Shown: one piece after another, positions 1 to 8,928 of the stretch | How positions within the stretch are numbered: the stretch's first letter is position 1 | Layout of the letters: the number at the start of each line of letters is the position of its first letter | Assembly: GCA_002423285.1 (NCBI GenBank) | Contig: DIVF01000051.1 | Coordinates: 1 to 58,989, forward strand | DNA: 58,989 nucleotides | Source of the DNA: Micavibrio sp. UBA6139 | Lineage (GTDB): Bacteria > Pseudomonadota > Alphaproteobacteria > Micavibrionales > Micavibrionaceae | Direction: 5' to 3' | The notes under the pieces: model-generated | Database searches by the model: none | Told to the model about the DNA's origin: nothing | Seen by the model: the letters and a program-made list of their open reading frames with translations, nothing else | Made by a program: the position numbers and the translations under genes

Positions 1-10
1 AATCTGTCAT

Positions 11-37
11 GTTGAAGGGGCCTCTATCCCCTTCAAC
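11..37. repeat. G-rich palindrome, copy 1
   Basis: Arms GTTGAAGGGG and CCCCTTCAAC pair perfectly over 10 bp around a 7-nt loop. The GAAGGGG...CCCCTTC core recurs at 7287, 12690 and 51243, always between genes. No T-run follows, so it is at best an atypical terminator for a gene left of the window. Confidence 0.65.
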
Positions 38-324
38 AGTGAATCACATTACCCATTCTTCGGGAATCCCCCGGACTTTTGCAACACGTCTAATATCGGA
101 TAAGGTATTTTGAACACAAATAAACTGACTGCGACCTATCAAGCCATCGCCCAGGCGGCGGCGAAAGATTGTTTATGTCCCTGTTGCCCGGAACCCATGA
201 ACAGATTGCTGAGCTGCGCGAACGCTGGGGTGCGCCGCACACAACCTATAAGCCCGCGCAAAGGCGTGCTGCTGGTCCTTAATCGCACTTGATTTCATCC
301 ACCCCATAATCTTATGGTCAAGAC
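38..324. other. Stretch without a convincing gene
   Basis: I see no credible gene here. A 60-codon frame (110-292) and an overlapping 35-codon frame (175-282) are open, but neither has a ribosome binding site, a recognisable motif or normal protein composition. The stretch may be a decayed gene end. The last 36 bases contain the putative promoter of the next gene. Confidence 0.4.
289..318 (+). promoter_or_regulatory. Possible promoter giving a leaderless transcript
   Basis: TTGATT (289-294) and TATGGT (313-318) are 18 bases apart. A transcript starting about 7 bases after the -10 box would begin at the ATG at 325, which has no clear Shine-Dalgarno sequence. Both boxes are imperfect. Confidence 0.35.
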
Positions 325-1383
325 ATGGGCCATCAATCTGAATATTTCAGTTCGTCTTATCAGGAGGCACGCAGCCGCTTTCTGAAGGCAGCATCCCATG
401 CCGGATTCACCGTTGCCAGTTACCAGCACCCCTTACCCGGATATGATGGACAGGCGATTTTTACAGACATCGCCAGCAAAATTCCGGGGAATGCCAAACA
501 CATCGTCATGACCACATCGGGCATTCACGGCGTTGAGGGGTTTGCCGGGTCCGCTGCACAAATACAAGCGTTAAAGACAGCCGATAAGCCCAATGATGTC
601 GGCATCATTCATGTCCACGCCCTGAACCCACACGGCTTTGATTTCGGACGGCGCGTCAATGAACACAATATTGATTTGAGCCGTAATTTCATTGATTGGT
701 CCGCCCCACTGCCGGAAGACCACTCCCTCAACGCCGCCGTTCAATCTACCCTGAAAACAAAACCCGGCCTGTGGCAACAAGCCCGCATTGCCCTGTTAAT
801 GGCCCGCCACGGCATGGGTACGGCGAAAGATGCGCTGACGCGGGGGCAATATAGTGACCCAAGCGGTTTATATTTTGGTGGCACTGGCCCGGCATGGTCA
901 AACTTGCTGTGGCACCAGATTGTCGCGCGTGTGACCGCACAGACCCCGCACCTCACCCATATCGATTTTCACACCGGGCTTGGCCCCTATGGCAAGGGCG
1001 AGATGATTATGATGGCAGACCGCCACAGCCCCATGTTCCACCGCGCTGAATCCTTATGGGATAATGTGACCACACCGCAGGATGGCAGCTCATCAACATC
1101 GCTGATCACCGGATCAATGTGTAACGCGTTTAACCGCACCGCCGCGCGCCGGACCATCGTCACCACAGGGGCCTTGGAATTTGGAACATTGCCACCTTTG
1201 GATGTTTTAAAGGCCTTGGCCACAGATCATCACGCCTATCTGACCATGCCAGCGGCAGAGGCGCGTAAGGTCGCATGGCAAGCCATGCAAAATGCGTTCA
1301 ATCCACCAGATTCAATCTGGCAAGTTGTTATTTTGGATCAAAGCCAACGGGCCTTGCACCGTGCGCTTATGCTGAAGCCATAA
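325..1383 (+). CDS. DUF2817 family, M14-like metallopeptidase
   Basis: 352 residues matching the DUF2817 family, relatives of zinc carboxypeptidases. SGIHGVEGFAGS (residues 65-76) contains the HxxE zinc pair H68/E71. LNPHGFDF (100-107) and NEHNIDLSRNF (112-122) follow, and DFHTGLGPYG (213-222) gives the probable third ligand H215. There is no signal peptide, so it should be cytoplasmic; the natural substrate is unknown. The ATG has no ribosome binding site and may start a leaderless mRNA. The last 17 bases overlap the 3' end of the convergent dapF. The family is confident; peptidase activity is inferred from the zinc motif. Confidence 0.85.
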   Translation: MGHQSEYFSSSYQEARSRFLKAASHAGFTVASYQHPLPGYDGQAIFTDIASKIPGNAKHIVMTTSGIHGVEGFAGSAAQIQALKTADKPNDVGIIHVHALNPHGFDFGRRVNEHNIDLSRNFIDWSAPLPEDHSLNAAVQSTLKTKPGLWQQARIALLMARHGMGTAKDALTRGQYSDPSGLYFGGTGPAWSNLLWHQIVARVTAQTPHLTHIDFHTGLGPYGKGEMIMMADRHSPMFHRAESLWDNVTTPQDGSSSTSLITGSMCNAFNRTAARRTIVTTGALEFGTLPPLDVLKALATDHHAYLTMPAAEARKVAWQAMQNAFNPPDSIWQVVILDQSQRALHRALMLKP

Positions 1384-2194
1384 CGCCTTCATAAACGAAG
1401 CTGACCGGCCCGGTCATCAAGACGTGATCGTCCCCTTCGCGCCATTCCAGAAACAGGCTGCCGCCATCCAGAATGATTTCCGCCTTGCGCCCTGTCAGTC
1501 CGCGACGCGCCGCCGCAACCATCGTGGCACACGCGCCTGATCCGCAGGCCTGTGTCACACCCGTACCCCGTTCCCACACGCGCATACGAATGGCGGAGGT
1601 TGATTGTACTTCGGCAAATTCAACATTGGTGCGTTCCGGGAACAATGCATTGCGCTCCACCGCCGGGCCCAATGTTTCCAGTGATAATTTTTCAACATCG
1701 CGAACAAAAAACACGCAATGCGGGTTGCCCATGCTGACCGCGACCGGATCAGTCAACGTATCACCATCACCAATCCCCAGATGCAGCGTATCGCGTTCCT
1801 CAGACAACGGAATTTGCTTCCAGTCCAAACGCGGCGCCCCCATATCAACCTCAACCATGTCATTTTCAACAGCGCGACAAGCCAACAGGCCGGAAACAGT
1901 TTCGATGACACAGGAATTGCGCTTTTCATCGCGCATCAACATCGCGGCCACGCAACGTGTGCCATTGCCGCACGCCCCTGCTTCGGATGCATCCGGGTTA
2001 TAAATTCGCATGAAACAATCGGTTCCCGCATTTTGTGCAGGCATCAGCAACATCAACTGGTCACACCCCGCCCCAAAACGGCGGTCGCAGATATGGCGGA
2101 TTTGTTCGGCGTCGAACTTGCGCGATCCGTCACGGTTATCAATGATAACGAAATCATTGCCCAGGCCATGCATTTTGCGGAATTTGATAGTCAT
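1367..2194 (-). CDS. dapF: Diaminopimelate epimerase
   Basis: 275 residues. Converts LL- to meso-diaminopimelate in the lysine/peptidoglycan pathway, in the cytoplasm, without cofactor. The N-terminus MHGLGNDFVIID is typical. The two catalytic cysteines lie in EAGACGNGTRC (C75) and TQACGSGACAT (C217). The ATG at 2194 is preceded by AAAGGAA, while the longer open frame upstream has no family similarity. It converges on, and overlaps by 17 bases, the DUF2817 gene. Confidence 0.97.
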   Translation of the reverse strand: MTIKFRKMHGLGNDFVIIDNRDGSRKFDAEQIRHICDRRFGAGCDQLMLLMPAQNAGTDCFMRIYNPDASEAGACGNGTRCVAAMLMRDEKRNSCVIETVSGLLACRAVENDMVEVDMGAPRLDWKQIPLSEERDTLHLGIGDGDTLTDPVAVSMGNPHCVFFVRDVEKLSLETLGPAVERNALFPERTNVEFAEVQSTSAIRMRVWERGTGVTQACGSGACATMVAAARRGLTGRKAEIILDGGSLFLEWREGDDHVLMTGPVSFVYEGVMASA

Positions 2195-2378
2195 GAACGC
2201 GATTCCTTTATTTGATATGGCAGCATCATACAACTCCCGGCAAGGCGCGTAAATCCGCCAGAAAACGCTGATTTTGCAATGCAAAAATGATGTTTTACTT
2301 GCCCCCGCTCTCGCGAAGCGGCTAAAGTCCCCGCCCATAGCGATAAAATTATAAAAGATAAAAACAGGGCCACCCATT

Positions 2379-3236
2379 ATGCAGAATTCTTTTACGCGGC
2401 TTCTCGCTCGCATTCTTATCGGCATTACAAATCTTCTGCCGGAACCCGGCCCAAAGCCAGACGTCAAAGAATCTACACCAAAGGCAGAAAAAGAATCCTC
2501 CGGCTTTCAGTGGCCGCGCCGCAACCCGCCACTGGGTTACAAAATCACCAAGACCCACCTGTCGCGCATCTTCCGTCTGGAATCGGGCAGCTACAGCGAC
2601 GAACCGAGTGAAAAGGGTCATGAAATTCGCGTCACCGCCGGTTTCCCGCCCACCGCACTGCGCAGCTATGAACATGGCTTTGGCCAGACCCGTGTCCTGC
2701 GGGGTGAACGCTCCGTCAGCGTCTATGTGAATTTGATGAAATATGGACGGATGAGTTCGTTCAACAGATTCACCACACAAATCGTCAACACGGTAAAAGC
2801 TATTCCCACTATCCTGATCTATTCGCGCAAAAAAACGGCCATCCTTGAACAGGCTGCGCGTTTGAATGCTGTTCCGCACCCTTGCGAACAATCGATTGTT
2901 GCGCGCACATCAATTCTGTCCGATGACCCAAGGAAAATCATCTTCACCCTCAGCGCCAATTGCACCGATGGCGAAAAGGATGAATTTGTTACACTGCGCG
3001 ATATCTTCATGCCTGTGGTCGATGATAACGGCATCATCACGGGAACACGTAAGATTGACCCGATGTCCGCCGACGCCCATACCGAAACCTTGCGCAGTTT
3101 GATCTTCATGAAACTGGTCACCGATAAAATGCGTGACCGTGAACCGGTGAAGGCGAAGGAATTATTAAGCGCCGTTGAAAAACTACCGCTGAATAACGAT
3201 TCCAATATTAAAGACTACTTCACCTATCATTTATAA
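2379..3236 (+). CDS. Hypothetical protein
   Basis: 285 residues, family not recognised. Residues 5-20 form a hydrophobic or amphipathic helix (LLARILIGITNLLP) that could attach it to a membrane. A Lys/Glu/Pro-rich linker (about 24-45) follows, then a mixed alpha/beta body without a catalytic motif I can name. It lies 10 bases before the next unknown gene on the same strand, so the two probably form a transcript. Codon use looks like its neighbours. No function is proposed. Confidence 0.75.
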   Translation: MQNSFTRLLARILIGITNLLPEPGPKPDVKESTPKAEKESSGFQWPRRNPPLGYKITKTHLSRIFRLESGSYSDEPSEKGHEIRVTAGFPPTALRSYEHGFGQTRVLRGERSVSVYVNLMKYGRMSSFNRFTTQIVNTVKAIPTILIYSRKKTAILEQAARLNAVPHPCEQSIVARTSILSDDPRKIIFTLSANCTDGEKDEFVTLRDIFMPVVDDNGIITGTRKIDPMSADAHTETLRSLIFMKLVTDKMRDREPVKAKELLSAVEKLPLNNDSNIKDYFTYHL

Positions 3237-3246
3237 TTGGCAGACC

Positions 3247-3897
3247 ATGAATATTTTAAAACCGTTCAACAATCGGGCCGAAGAAACCGCCACCATCTCC
3301 CTCACCCGTTTTCACGAAACGGTGTGGCAGAACCCTGATGTCTATGAACAAGATGACAGCATCACCGCGCATGTTTTGACGACACTGCGCCTTAGCAACC
3401 TAAACCATTTCCGGTCCCGCACTTTCAAATTCATGGCCAACCCCAACGATCATATTGTTGAGGTTCCCGGCAATTTGATTGAACACCCGCGCACATTATG
3501 TGGCTCCGCCGGGGTATTCGTGTGCGCATACCACACCATGACCGGGAAACGGGGTGCGGCTGTTTTGATCCGCAGCGCGATCGAATCCCTCGATCATTTC
3601 AATTTCGGGCATCATTTGCTGCTGGCCTTTGCCGGGGTGGCGGATCAGGACAATAACCAGTTTCATATGAGCCGCCTGATTTCCGGGACATTTGACCGCT
3701 ATGACCAGTTAAATGGCCGGGAAGATATCGAGATCAGCGAAAAAAGTGCTTATATTGCAATGGATTACGCAAAATCATGCGTGACCCAGATGTTGAACGG
3801 CGAACGATTAACGGCGGCGGAGAACCTCCGCACCGCCCGGCATAAAATGCGCCTGAATGGGGCGGAAATGCTTGACAAGACAGGGCCAAACCCCTAA
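3247..3897 (+). CDS. Hypothetical protein
   Basis: 216 residues, family not recognised. No signal peptide or membrane segment. The body is mixed helix/strand with scattered His residues (NHFRSR, FGHHLLLAF), and the last 40 residues are basic and helical. It follows the previous unknown gene by 10 bases and probably shares its mRNA. The gene ends about 110 bases before ffh. Confidence 0.75.
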   Translation: MNILKPFNNRAEETATISLTRFHETVWQNPDVYEQDDSITAHVLTTLRLSNLNHFRSRTFKFMANPNDHIVEVPGNLIEHPRTLCGSAGVFVCAYHTMTGKRGAAVLIRSAIESLDHFNFGHHLLLAFAGVADQDNNQFHMSRLISGTFDRYDQLNGREDIEISEKSAYIAMDYAKSCVTQMLNGERLTAAENLRTARHKMRLNGAEMLDKTGPNP

Positions 3898-3950
3898 TTT
3901 CCCTCCAAATTCTCCAGACACTGTATTGATTTGCAGTGCCTACGGGTACA

Positions 3951-3980
3951 CCGCAGTCGGCGAAGTTACGCTCACTGCGG
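3951..3980 (+). other. Hairpin upstream of ffh
   Basis: CCGCAGT (3951-3957) can pair with ACTGCGG (3974-3980) around a 16-base loop, 27 bases before the ffh ATG. There is no T-run. It may be an mRNA leader structure or chance. Confidence 0.3.
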
Positions 3981-4007
3981 CCAAACTGCTTTTGGACTTT
4001 TGAACTG

Positions 4008-5438
4008 ATGTTTGACTCACTTGGTGACAAATTAGGCAAGGTTTTCGGTAAGCTGCGCGGTAAAGGCGGGCTGAACGAGGATGATGTTGCCGATGCAATG
4101 CGCGAAATCCGCGTTGCCCTGCTGGAGGCCGATGTCGCCCTGCCGGTCGTCAAGAATTTCATTGAGACCGTCAAGCTGAAGGCCGTTGGCCAAGACGTCA
4201 TCAAATCGGTGACACCGGGTCAACAGGTTGTCAAAATCGTTCATGACGCATTGGTTGAGATGCTGGGTGGCGACACACAGGAACTCACCTTCTCTGCCCC
4301 GCCTTCCGCGTACCTGATGGTTGGTCTGCAAGGGTCAGGTAAAACAACCACCACCGCGAAAATCGCGAAATTCCTGACCGATAAACAACGCAAAAAAATC
4401 CTGATGGCTTCGCTGGACGTTTACCGTCCCGCTGCGCAAGACCAGTTGGCACAGTTGGGTACACAAACAGGTATTGCGACACTGCCAATCGTTGCCGGGC
4501 AAAAGCCATTAGACATCGCGCACCGCGCCATGGACATGGCCCGCAAGGAAGGGTTTGACCTCGTCATCCTCGACACTGCCGGTCGTCTGACCATCGATGA
4601 AGAAATGATGGCCGAAGTTGAAGCAATTCAACGTGCCATGAACCCGGTTGAAACCCTGCTGGTCGCCGATGCGATGACCGGTCAGGACGCAGTCAACACC
4701 GCCAAGATTTTCAATGACCGCGTACCTGTCACCGGTATCGTCCTGACCCGCGTTGACGGTGATGCGCGCGGCGGTGCTGCGCTGTCTATGAAGGCCGTCA
4801 CTGGCAAGCCAATCAAGCTGATCGGTGTGGGCGAAAAATGGGATGCGCTTGAGCCATTCCACCCGGACCGTATCGCGGGCCGTATCCTTGGCATGGGCGA
4901 TGTTGTCAGCCTCGTTGAAAAAGCCGTTGAAACCATCGACCGCGACGAAGCGGAAAAGATGGCCGCCAAGTTCCAAAAGGGCGAATTCGATTTCAATGAC
5001 CTGCTCTCACAAATGAATCAGGTTAAAAAAATGGGCGGCGTTGGCGGCCTTGTTAAAATGCTGCCCGGCCTTGGCAATATGTCGGCCCAGCTGGAAAAAG
5101 CCAATTTAGGCGATGCCACCAAAAAACAGGAAGCCATTATCCTGTCGATGACATTGGAGGAACGTTCGCGCCCCGTCCTCTTAAATGCGTCGCGCAAGCG
5201 CCGTATCGCAGCCGGTTCCGGCACCACGGTGCAAGACATCAACAAGCTGTATAAACAATTGCAAGACATGCAAACCGTCATGAAACGCATGAAGAAAATG
5301 GGCATGGGTAAAATGATGGGCATGATGCAAGGCATGATGGGCGAGAAAGACCAAGCCCTGATCGCAGAAAGTATGAAAGGAAATGCAGACCCGCGGGATC
5401 TCCTCGGCGCAAATCCGTTCTTAAAAGGCAAACGATAA
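4008..5438 (+). CDS. ffh: Signal recognition particle GTPase Ffh
   Basis: 476 residues. Protein subunit of the bacterial SRP: binds 4.5S RNA and signal peptides and, with FtsY, delivers ribosomes to the membrane. The N domain starts MFDSLGDKLGKVFGKLRG; the G domain has the P-loop GLQGSGKT (106-113) and DTAGR (189-193); a Met-rich M domain ends the protein (repeated MGKMMGMMQGMMG). The start at 4008 gives the usual N-terminus; the frame is open further upstream but that part is unlike the family. It heads the classic ffh-rpsP-rimM-trmD-rplS block. No 4.5S RNA gene was seen. Confidence 0.98.
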   Translation: MFDSLGDKLGKVFGKLRGKGGLNEDDVADAMREIRVALLEADVALPVVKNFIETVKLKAVGQDVIKSVTPGQQVVKIVHDALVEMLGGDTQELTFSAPPSAYLMVGLQGSGKTTTTAKIAKFLTDKQRKKILMASLDVYRPAAQDQLAQLGTQTGIATLPIVAGQKPLDIAHRAMDMARKEGFDLVILDTAGRLTIDEEMMAEVEAIQRAMNPVETLLVADAMTGQDAVNTAKIFNDRVPVTGIVLTRVDGDARGGAALSMKAVTGKPIKLIGVGEKWDALEPFHPDRIAGRILGMGDVVSLVEKAVETIDRDEAEKMAAKFQKGEFDFNDLLSQMNQVKKMGGVGGLVKMLPGLGNMSAQLEKANLGDATKKQEAIILSMTLEERSRPVLLNASRKRRIAAGSGTTVQDINKLYKQLQDMQTVMKRMKKMGMGKMMGMMQGMMGEKDQALIAESMKGNADPRDLLGANPFLKGKR

Positions 5439-5492
5439 CCGAAACAACAAACACACTTTAAAGACTAAACAAGAAAGAAGGAGAACTACAAA

Positions 5493-5948
5493 ATGGCACT
5501 GAAAATTCGTCTGGCTCGTGGTGGCCGCCGTAACCTGCCTTACTACCGCATCGTTGCAACCGACAGCCGTAACCCGCGTGATGGTCGTTTCCTGGAAAAA
5601 TTGGGCACCTACAACCCACTCGTTTCCAATGACAATCCTAACCGCGTGACATTGAACGTTGAGCGCATCAAGTACTGGCTGTCCCAAGGCGCAGTACCAA
5701 GCGACCGCGTAACAATTTTGCTGTCCAAAGCCGGTCTGGTCGAAGCACCAAAACGCATCGAAACACCAAAACAATCCGCGCCGAAAGCAAAAGCGGTTGA
5801 ACGTACCCGCGAAAAAGCTGAGAAAGCCGAAAAAGCGATTGCTGACGCAGAAGCTGCAAAACAAGCCGCGGCTGAAGCTGCTGCTGCTCCGGCACCAGTT
5901 GTTGAAGAAGCTGCTGCTGAGCCGGCCGCCGAACCAGCTGCTGAGTAA
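5493..5948 (+). CDS. rpsP: 30S ribosomal protein S16 with long tail
   Basis: Residues 1-80 are a standard S16 (MALKIRLARGGRRNLPYYRI start; RDGRFLEKLGTYNP near 30). The remaining ~70 residues are a low-complexity Lys/Ala/Glu coiled-coil-like stretch followed by an Ala/Pro/Glu tail. Total 151 residues against 80-90 in E. coli; such tails occur in alphaproteobacteria. AGAAGGAG lies 9 bases before the ATG. A hairpin separates it from rimM. Confidence 0.97.
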   Translation: MALKIRLARGGRRNLPYYRIVATDSRNPRDGRFLEKLGTYNPLVSNDNPNRVTLNVERIKYWLSQGAVPSDRVTILLSKAGLVEAPKRIETPKQSAPKAKAVERTREKAEKAEKAIADAEAAKQAAAEAAAAPAPVVEEAAAEPAAEPAAE

Positions 5949-5972
5949 TCAAACGGCGTATCGCCATGTTTT

Positions 5973-5998
5973 CTCCCCTCTCCTGCCGGAGGGGGGAG
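5973..5998 (+). terminator. Attenuator or terminator between rpsP and rimM
   Basis: CTCCCCTCTCC (5973-5983) pairs with GGAGGGGGGAG (5988-5998), 11 bp with one G-U pair and a TGCC tetraloop. GTTTACTTTT follows and the rimM ribosome binding site comes right after. Its place inside an operon suggests partial termination that sets the S16 to RimM/TrmD ratio. Confidence 0.55.
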
Positions 5999-6024
5999 TT
6001 TACTTTTAAGAGGATGCTGAACCG

Positions 6025-6540
6025 ATGAGCGGCCATAAACGAATTCATGTTGGTGAAATTGCAACCGTCCACGGCGTGCGTGGCTTGGTCAAGGTCCGCG
6101 CCTTTGGCGATGATATCCGGACCCTGCAAGATTTTGGCCCTCTCTACACCTCCGAAACCGGAACAGAAAAACACACACTGACCCTGAAACATCAAGCTGG
6201 TGGCGCGTGGATTGCCTCCGTTGATGATATCACTGACCGCGATGTCGCCGAAAAACTGCGCGGGACGCAGCTCTGGCTTGACCGCGATGCCTTGCCTGAA
6301 CTGGATGATGATGAAGGTTTCTATCACACTGATCTGATCGACATGAAAGTTGTCGGGATTGATGGAAAAGATTGGGGCCTTGTCATCGCCGTTGAAAATT
6401 TCGGGGCCAGCGATTTGCTGGAAATCAAACCGGCTGGCCAGCCATCCTTCTATATTCCGTTCGTTGATATGTATGTACCAGAAGTAAACATGGAAACAGG
6501 CATCATCACCATCGACATGCCAGAAGGCCTGGTGGATTGA
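6025..6540 (+). CDS. rimM: 16S rRNA processing protein RimM
   Basis: 171 residues. Assembly factor that binds S19 and helps mature the head of the 30S subunit. The N-terminal RimM domain starts HVGEIATVHGVRGLVKV; the PRC-barrel domain occupies about 95-168. AAGAGGAT lies 10 bases before the ATG. The stop shares a base with the trmD start (TGATG), so translation of the two is probably coupled. Confidence 0.96.
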   Translation: MSGHKRIHVGEIATVHGVRGLVKVRAFGDDIRTLQDFGPLYTSETGTEKHTLTLKHQAGGAWIASVDDITDRDVAEKLRGTQLWLDRDALPELDDDEGFYHTDLIDMKVVGIDGKDWGLVIAVENFGASDLLEIKPAGQPSFYIPFVDMYVPEVNMETGIITIDMPEGLVD

Positions 6541-7259
6541 TGGCCGATGTATTCGCACCATGGCATGTGAATTTACTGACCCTGTTCCCGGAAATGTTTC
6601 CGGGTTCGCTGGGGCAATCGCTCAGTGGCCGTGCGCTGGAACGCAATATCTGGTCCTTCTCTACATTCAACATCCGCGAATTCGCAACCGACAAGCACAA
6701 GACCGTTGATGACACCCCCTTTGGCGGTGGCGCAGGCATGGTGATGCGTGCCGATGTCATTGAAAAATCTCTGCTGGCCGTTCCCAATCCGGGCCGCAAG
6801 ATTTACCTCAGCCCGCGTGGCCGCGTTTTGAATCAGGAAATCGTTCAAGGCCTTGCCGCTGAAACCTCCCTCACCCTTTTATGTGGACGCTATGAAGGTG
6901 TGGATCAGCGCGTCCTTGATGCGCATGGCTTCGAAGAAATCAGCATCGGCGATTACGTCCTGTCCGGCGGTGAACCAGCCGCGATGATCTTGATGGATGC
7001 CTGTATCCGCCTGTTGCCCGGTGTCATGGGCAATGTCGATACGGCTGGGGAGGAAAGCTTCTCCCCCAAAACAGGCGGCCTGCTGGAATACCCCCACTAT
7101 ACCCGCCCCGCCGATTGGGAATCAGCCAATGGGAGCCTTTACAGCGTCCCAGATGTCTTACTTTCGGGGCATCACGGCGATGTCGCCAAATGGCGCCGCC
7201 AGATGTCCGAATCCATCACCGCCCAGCGCCGCCCCGAATTGCTGAATAAATTACCATAA
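6540..7259 (+). CDS. trmD: tRNA (guanine37-N1)-methyltransferase
   Basis: 239 residues. SPOUT-class enzyme making m1G37 in tRNAs with G36, using SAM. Family signatures are visible: LLTLFPEMFPG near the N-terminus, HKTVDDTPFGGGAGMVM, LLCGRYEGVDQRV, the knot segment IGDYVLSGGEPAA, and LLSGHHGDVAKWR near the end. The ATG overlaps the rimM stop by one base. A G-rich palindrome lies 27 bases after the stop. Confidence 0.97.
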   Translation: MADVFAPWHVNLLTLFPEMFPGSLGQSLSGRALERNIWSFSTFNIREFATDKHKTVDDTPFGGGAGMVMRADVIEKSLLAVPNPGRKIYLSPRGRVLNQEIVQGLAAETSLTLLCGRYEGVDQRVLDAHGFEEISIGDYVLSGGEPAAMILMDACIRLLPGVMGNVDTAGEESFSPKTGGLLEYPHYTRPADWESANGSLYSVPDVLLSGHHGDVAKWRRQMSESITAQRRPELLNKLP

Positions 7260-7286
7260 TCTGGATTGTTTAAAGCACGGGTAGTC

Positions 7287-7314
7287 TGAAGGGGGGAATC
7301 CCCCCTTCACCCAT
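7287..7314. repeat. G-rich palindrome, copy 2
   Basis: Arms TGAAGGGGGG and CCCCCCTTCA (10 bp, loop AAT) followed by CCCAT. Apart from the loop (AAT against ATT) it is identical over 28 bases to copy 4 at 51243. It sits after trmD and could end that transcript although no T-run follows. Confidence 0.75.
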
Positions 7315-7398
7315 ATCCCTTCCCTATAATTCTTCCCAAAAACGGCAGTTTTTATGGCTATTTTGCTTGTTATTGGGTCTGGCATCCTGTAGAAAAGC

Positions 7399-7418
7399 GG
7401 CAATGTTAAACAATTGCC
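7399..7418 (+). other. Small hairpin in the rplS leader
   Basis: GGCAAT (7399-7404) and ATTGCC (7413-7418) pair around an 8-base loop about 77 bases before the rplS start. Possibly a leader structure; weak on its own. Confidence 0.25.
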
Positions 7419-7494
7419 CAATTAACGATAAATGAACCGCCATTGTGCGAACAATGATATCGGGTTCTGATAAGGGTCATGAAAGGAAAGTACG

Positions 7495-7956
7495 ATGAAT
7501 ATTCTACAAAAGTTTGAGGCCAAAACACTGGCCAAACTGACCGAAGGTAAAACCATTACGACCTTCTCCCCCGGCGATACCGTTATCGTCAATTTGAAAA
7601 TTGTTGAAGGCGAACGTGAACGCGTACAGGCTTATGAAGGCGTGTGCATTGCGCGCAGCGGTTCAGGTCTGAACTCCAGCTTCACTGTTCGTAAAATGTC
7701 TTACGGCGAAGGTGTTGAGCGCGTATTCCCGCTGCACAGCCCACGCATTGAAAGCATCGAACTGGTCCGTCGTGGTTCCGTTCGTCGTGCGAAACTGTAC
7801 TACTTACGCGACCGGATGGGCAAATCTGCCCGCATCGCCGAGCGCACAACCGGCCACGGCCTCGAAGAAGCAGCAGCAGCCGCAGCAGAATCCGCAGCAG
7901 CACGCGCCGTTGTTAAAAAGGCCAAAAAAGCCGCGAAGAAAGAAGCAAAAGCCTAA
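7495..7956 (+). CDS. rplS: 50S ribosomal protein L19 with extended tail
   Basis: 153 residues. The L19 core (about 1-120) has FSPGDTVIVNLKIVEGERER, the AYEGVCIARSGSGLNSSFTV region and KLYYLRDRMGKSARI; an Ala-rich then Lys-rich tail (120-153) follows. AAAGGAAAG lies 6 bases before the ATG. It is 235 bases from trmD, farther than in most relatives, and may have its own promoter. A strong terminator follows. Confidence 0.97.
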   Translation: MNILQKFEAKTLAKLTEGKTITTFSPGDTVIVNLKIVEGERERVQAYEGVCIARSGSGLNSSFTVRKMSYGEGVERVFPLHSPRIESIELVRRGSVRRAKLYYLRDRMGKSARIAERTTGHGLEEAAAAAAESAAARAVVKKAKKAAKKEAKA

Positions 7957-7982
7957 TCGTTTTTCCTTTCCACCGAATACAA

Positions 7983-8012
7983 AAAAGGCGCAGATCACTC
8001 TGCGCCTTTTTT
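7983..8012. terminator. Bidirectional terminator
   Basis: AAAAGGCGCAGA (7983-7994) and TCTGCGCCTTTT (7999-8010) pair over 12 bp with loop TCAC; T-runs occur on both strands. It serves rplS (+) and the convergent membrane protein gene (-). Confidence 0.9.
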
Positions 8013-8033
8013 CTTATTTCAATTACGGCGCAA

Positions 8034-8807
8034 TTACCCCCGCTCCTGCACCGCCCATTGATACAGGCGCGACAAGATGCCGACGTTCAAGGCCATAATA
8101 TAATACCCAACAACCACGCTCGGCAGAGCGATACAAACACTGGCAACAACGTTAAACGCAAACGATCTAGGATCTAAAAATGCGCCGATAACTGCCCCGG
8201 CAATCCCGGCGGGAATAACGACAGCAAGCATCACAACAAAGCTGACAAGGAATACGGCCAGAAAGAATGGCAGCAATATCCCTTTTGAAATGCGGCTCGC
8301 CTCGCTCAATGTGATATCAACATTCATTGATTTTGCCGGAAAAATGAAAAACCATCTGGAAATTTTTATGATGCCGTAAATAATAAGCGGAATGCTTATC
8401 ACGCCTGCAAGAAGAACCCCCGGCCCGCCGCCAACCGCCTTGCCGACCAGAACCAATACGAAAGCCAGAAGCATTAAAGCAAGTGGCGCAAGGCCAAGGG
8501 CATAAACAGAAGCAATAAACTTACCCTCACCAGACTTCAAAGCAAAGGGGGAAACCTCATGCTCTGTCCGTGGTCCCATCAAAAAGGCCCTGTGCCAGGA
8601 CAAGATAAAGCAAGCGCTGAAATAGACGGTCAATACTTCGCACAGCTTAAAAGCATTGGAATAATAACCGCCGATACCACTCAGCAACGTCAACACAACA
8701 ACGGGGATAAGAAGTGGTTTAAAATAGTACATCGCCCAATCGCGGTTCTCCCAAACGAACTGATGAGATTCTAAAATCAACGCCTTAATCGATGGTCTTT
8801 TCTGCAT
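8034..8807 (-). CDS. Polytopic membrane protein, unknown
   Basis: 257 residues with about six hydrophobic segments (near 28-50, 55-70, 100-130, 133-150, 175-205 and 220-240), hence an inner membrane protein. The N-terminal 25 residues (IKALILESHQFVWENRDW) are soluble. No family recognised with confidence. GGGG five bases before the ATG could serve as ribosome binding site. It is alone on its strand. Confidence 0.75.
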   Translation of the reverse strand: MQKRPSIKALILESHQFVWENRDWAMYYFKPLLIPVVVLTLLSGIGGYYSNAFKLCEVLTVYFSACFILSWHRAFLMGPRTEHEVSPFALKSGEGKFIASVYALGLAPLALMLLAFVLVLVGKAVGGGPGVLLAGVISIPLIIYGIIKISRWFFIFPAKSMNVDITLSEASRISKGILLPFFLAVFLVSFVVMLAVVIPAGIAGAVIGAFLDPRSFAFNVVASVCIALPSVVVGYYIMALNVGILSRLYQWAVQERG

Positions 8808-8874
8808 AATTCCCCGCTACTCAAAAATACAAACACCACGCATGGTACTTTATAAAAGGTGGCAGATAAAGAAC

Positions 8875-8899
8875 GGGGTGCAATCAATGATTGCACCCC
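8875..8899 (-). terminator. Perfect hairpin, possible terminator
   Basis: GGGGTGCAATCA (8875-8886) and TGATTGCACCCC (8888-8899) are perfect complements around one base. On the minus strand it is followed by GTTCTTTATC and lies 30 bases after the stop of the small candidate gene at 8929-9054. Confidence 0.5.
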
Positions 8900-8928
8900 C
8901 GCTTTGGGCCGACGAATGGCCGATAAAA

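Noticed and set aside
110..292. 60-codon open frame at the left edge
   Set aside because: No ribosome binding site, odd Cys/Arg/Pro composition, and an overlapping frame (175-282) is equally plausible.
1473..2215. Long plus-strand frames opposite dapF
   Set aside because: Shadows of the dapF coding sequence; both catalytic motifs read on the minus strand.
6537..6540. Possible frameshift between rimM and trmD
   Set aside because: The TGATG overlap is a normal translational coupling; both proteins are complete.
5668..6561. 297-codon minus-strand frame over rpsP and rimM
   Set aside because: Gln/Leu-rich run is the complement of the S16 Ala-rich tail; rpsP and rimM are certain.
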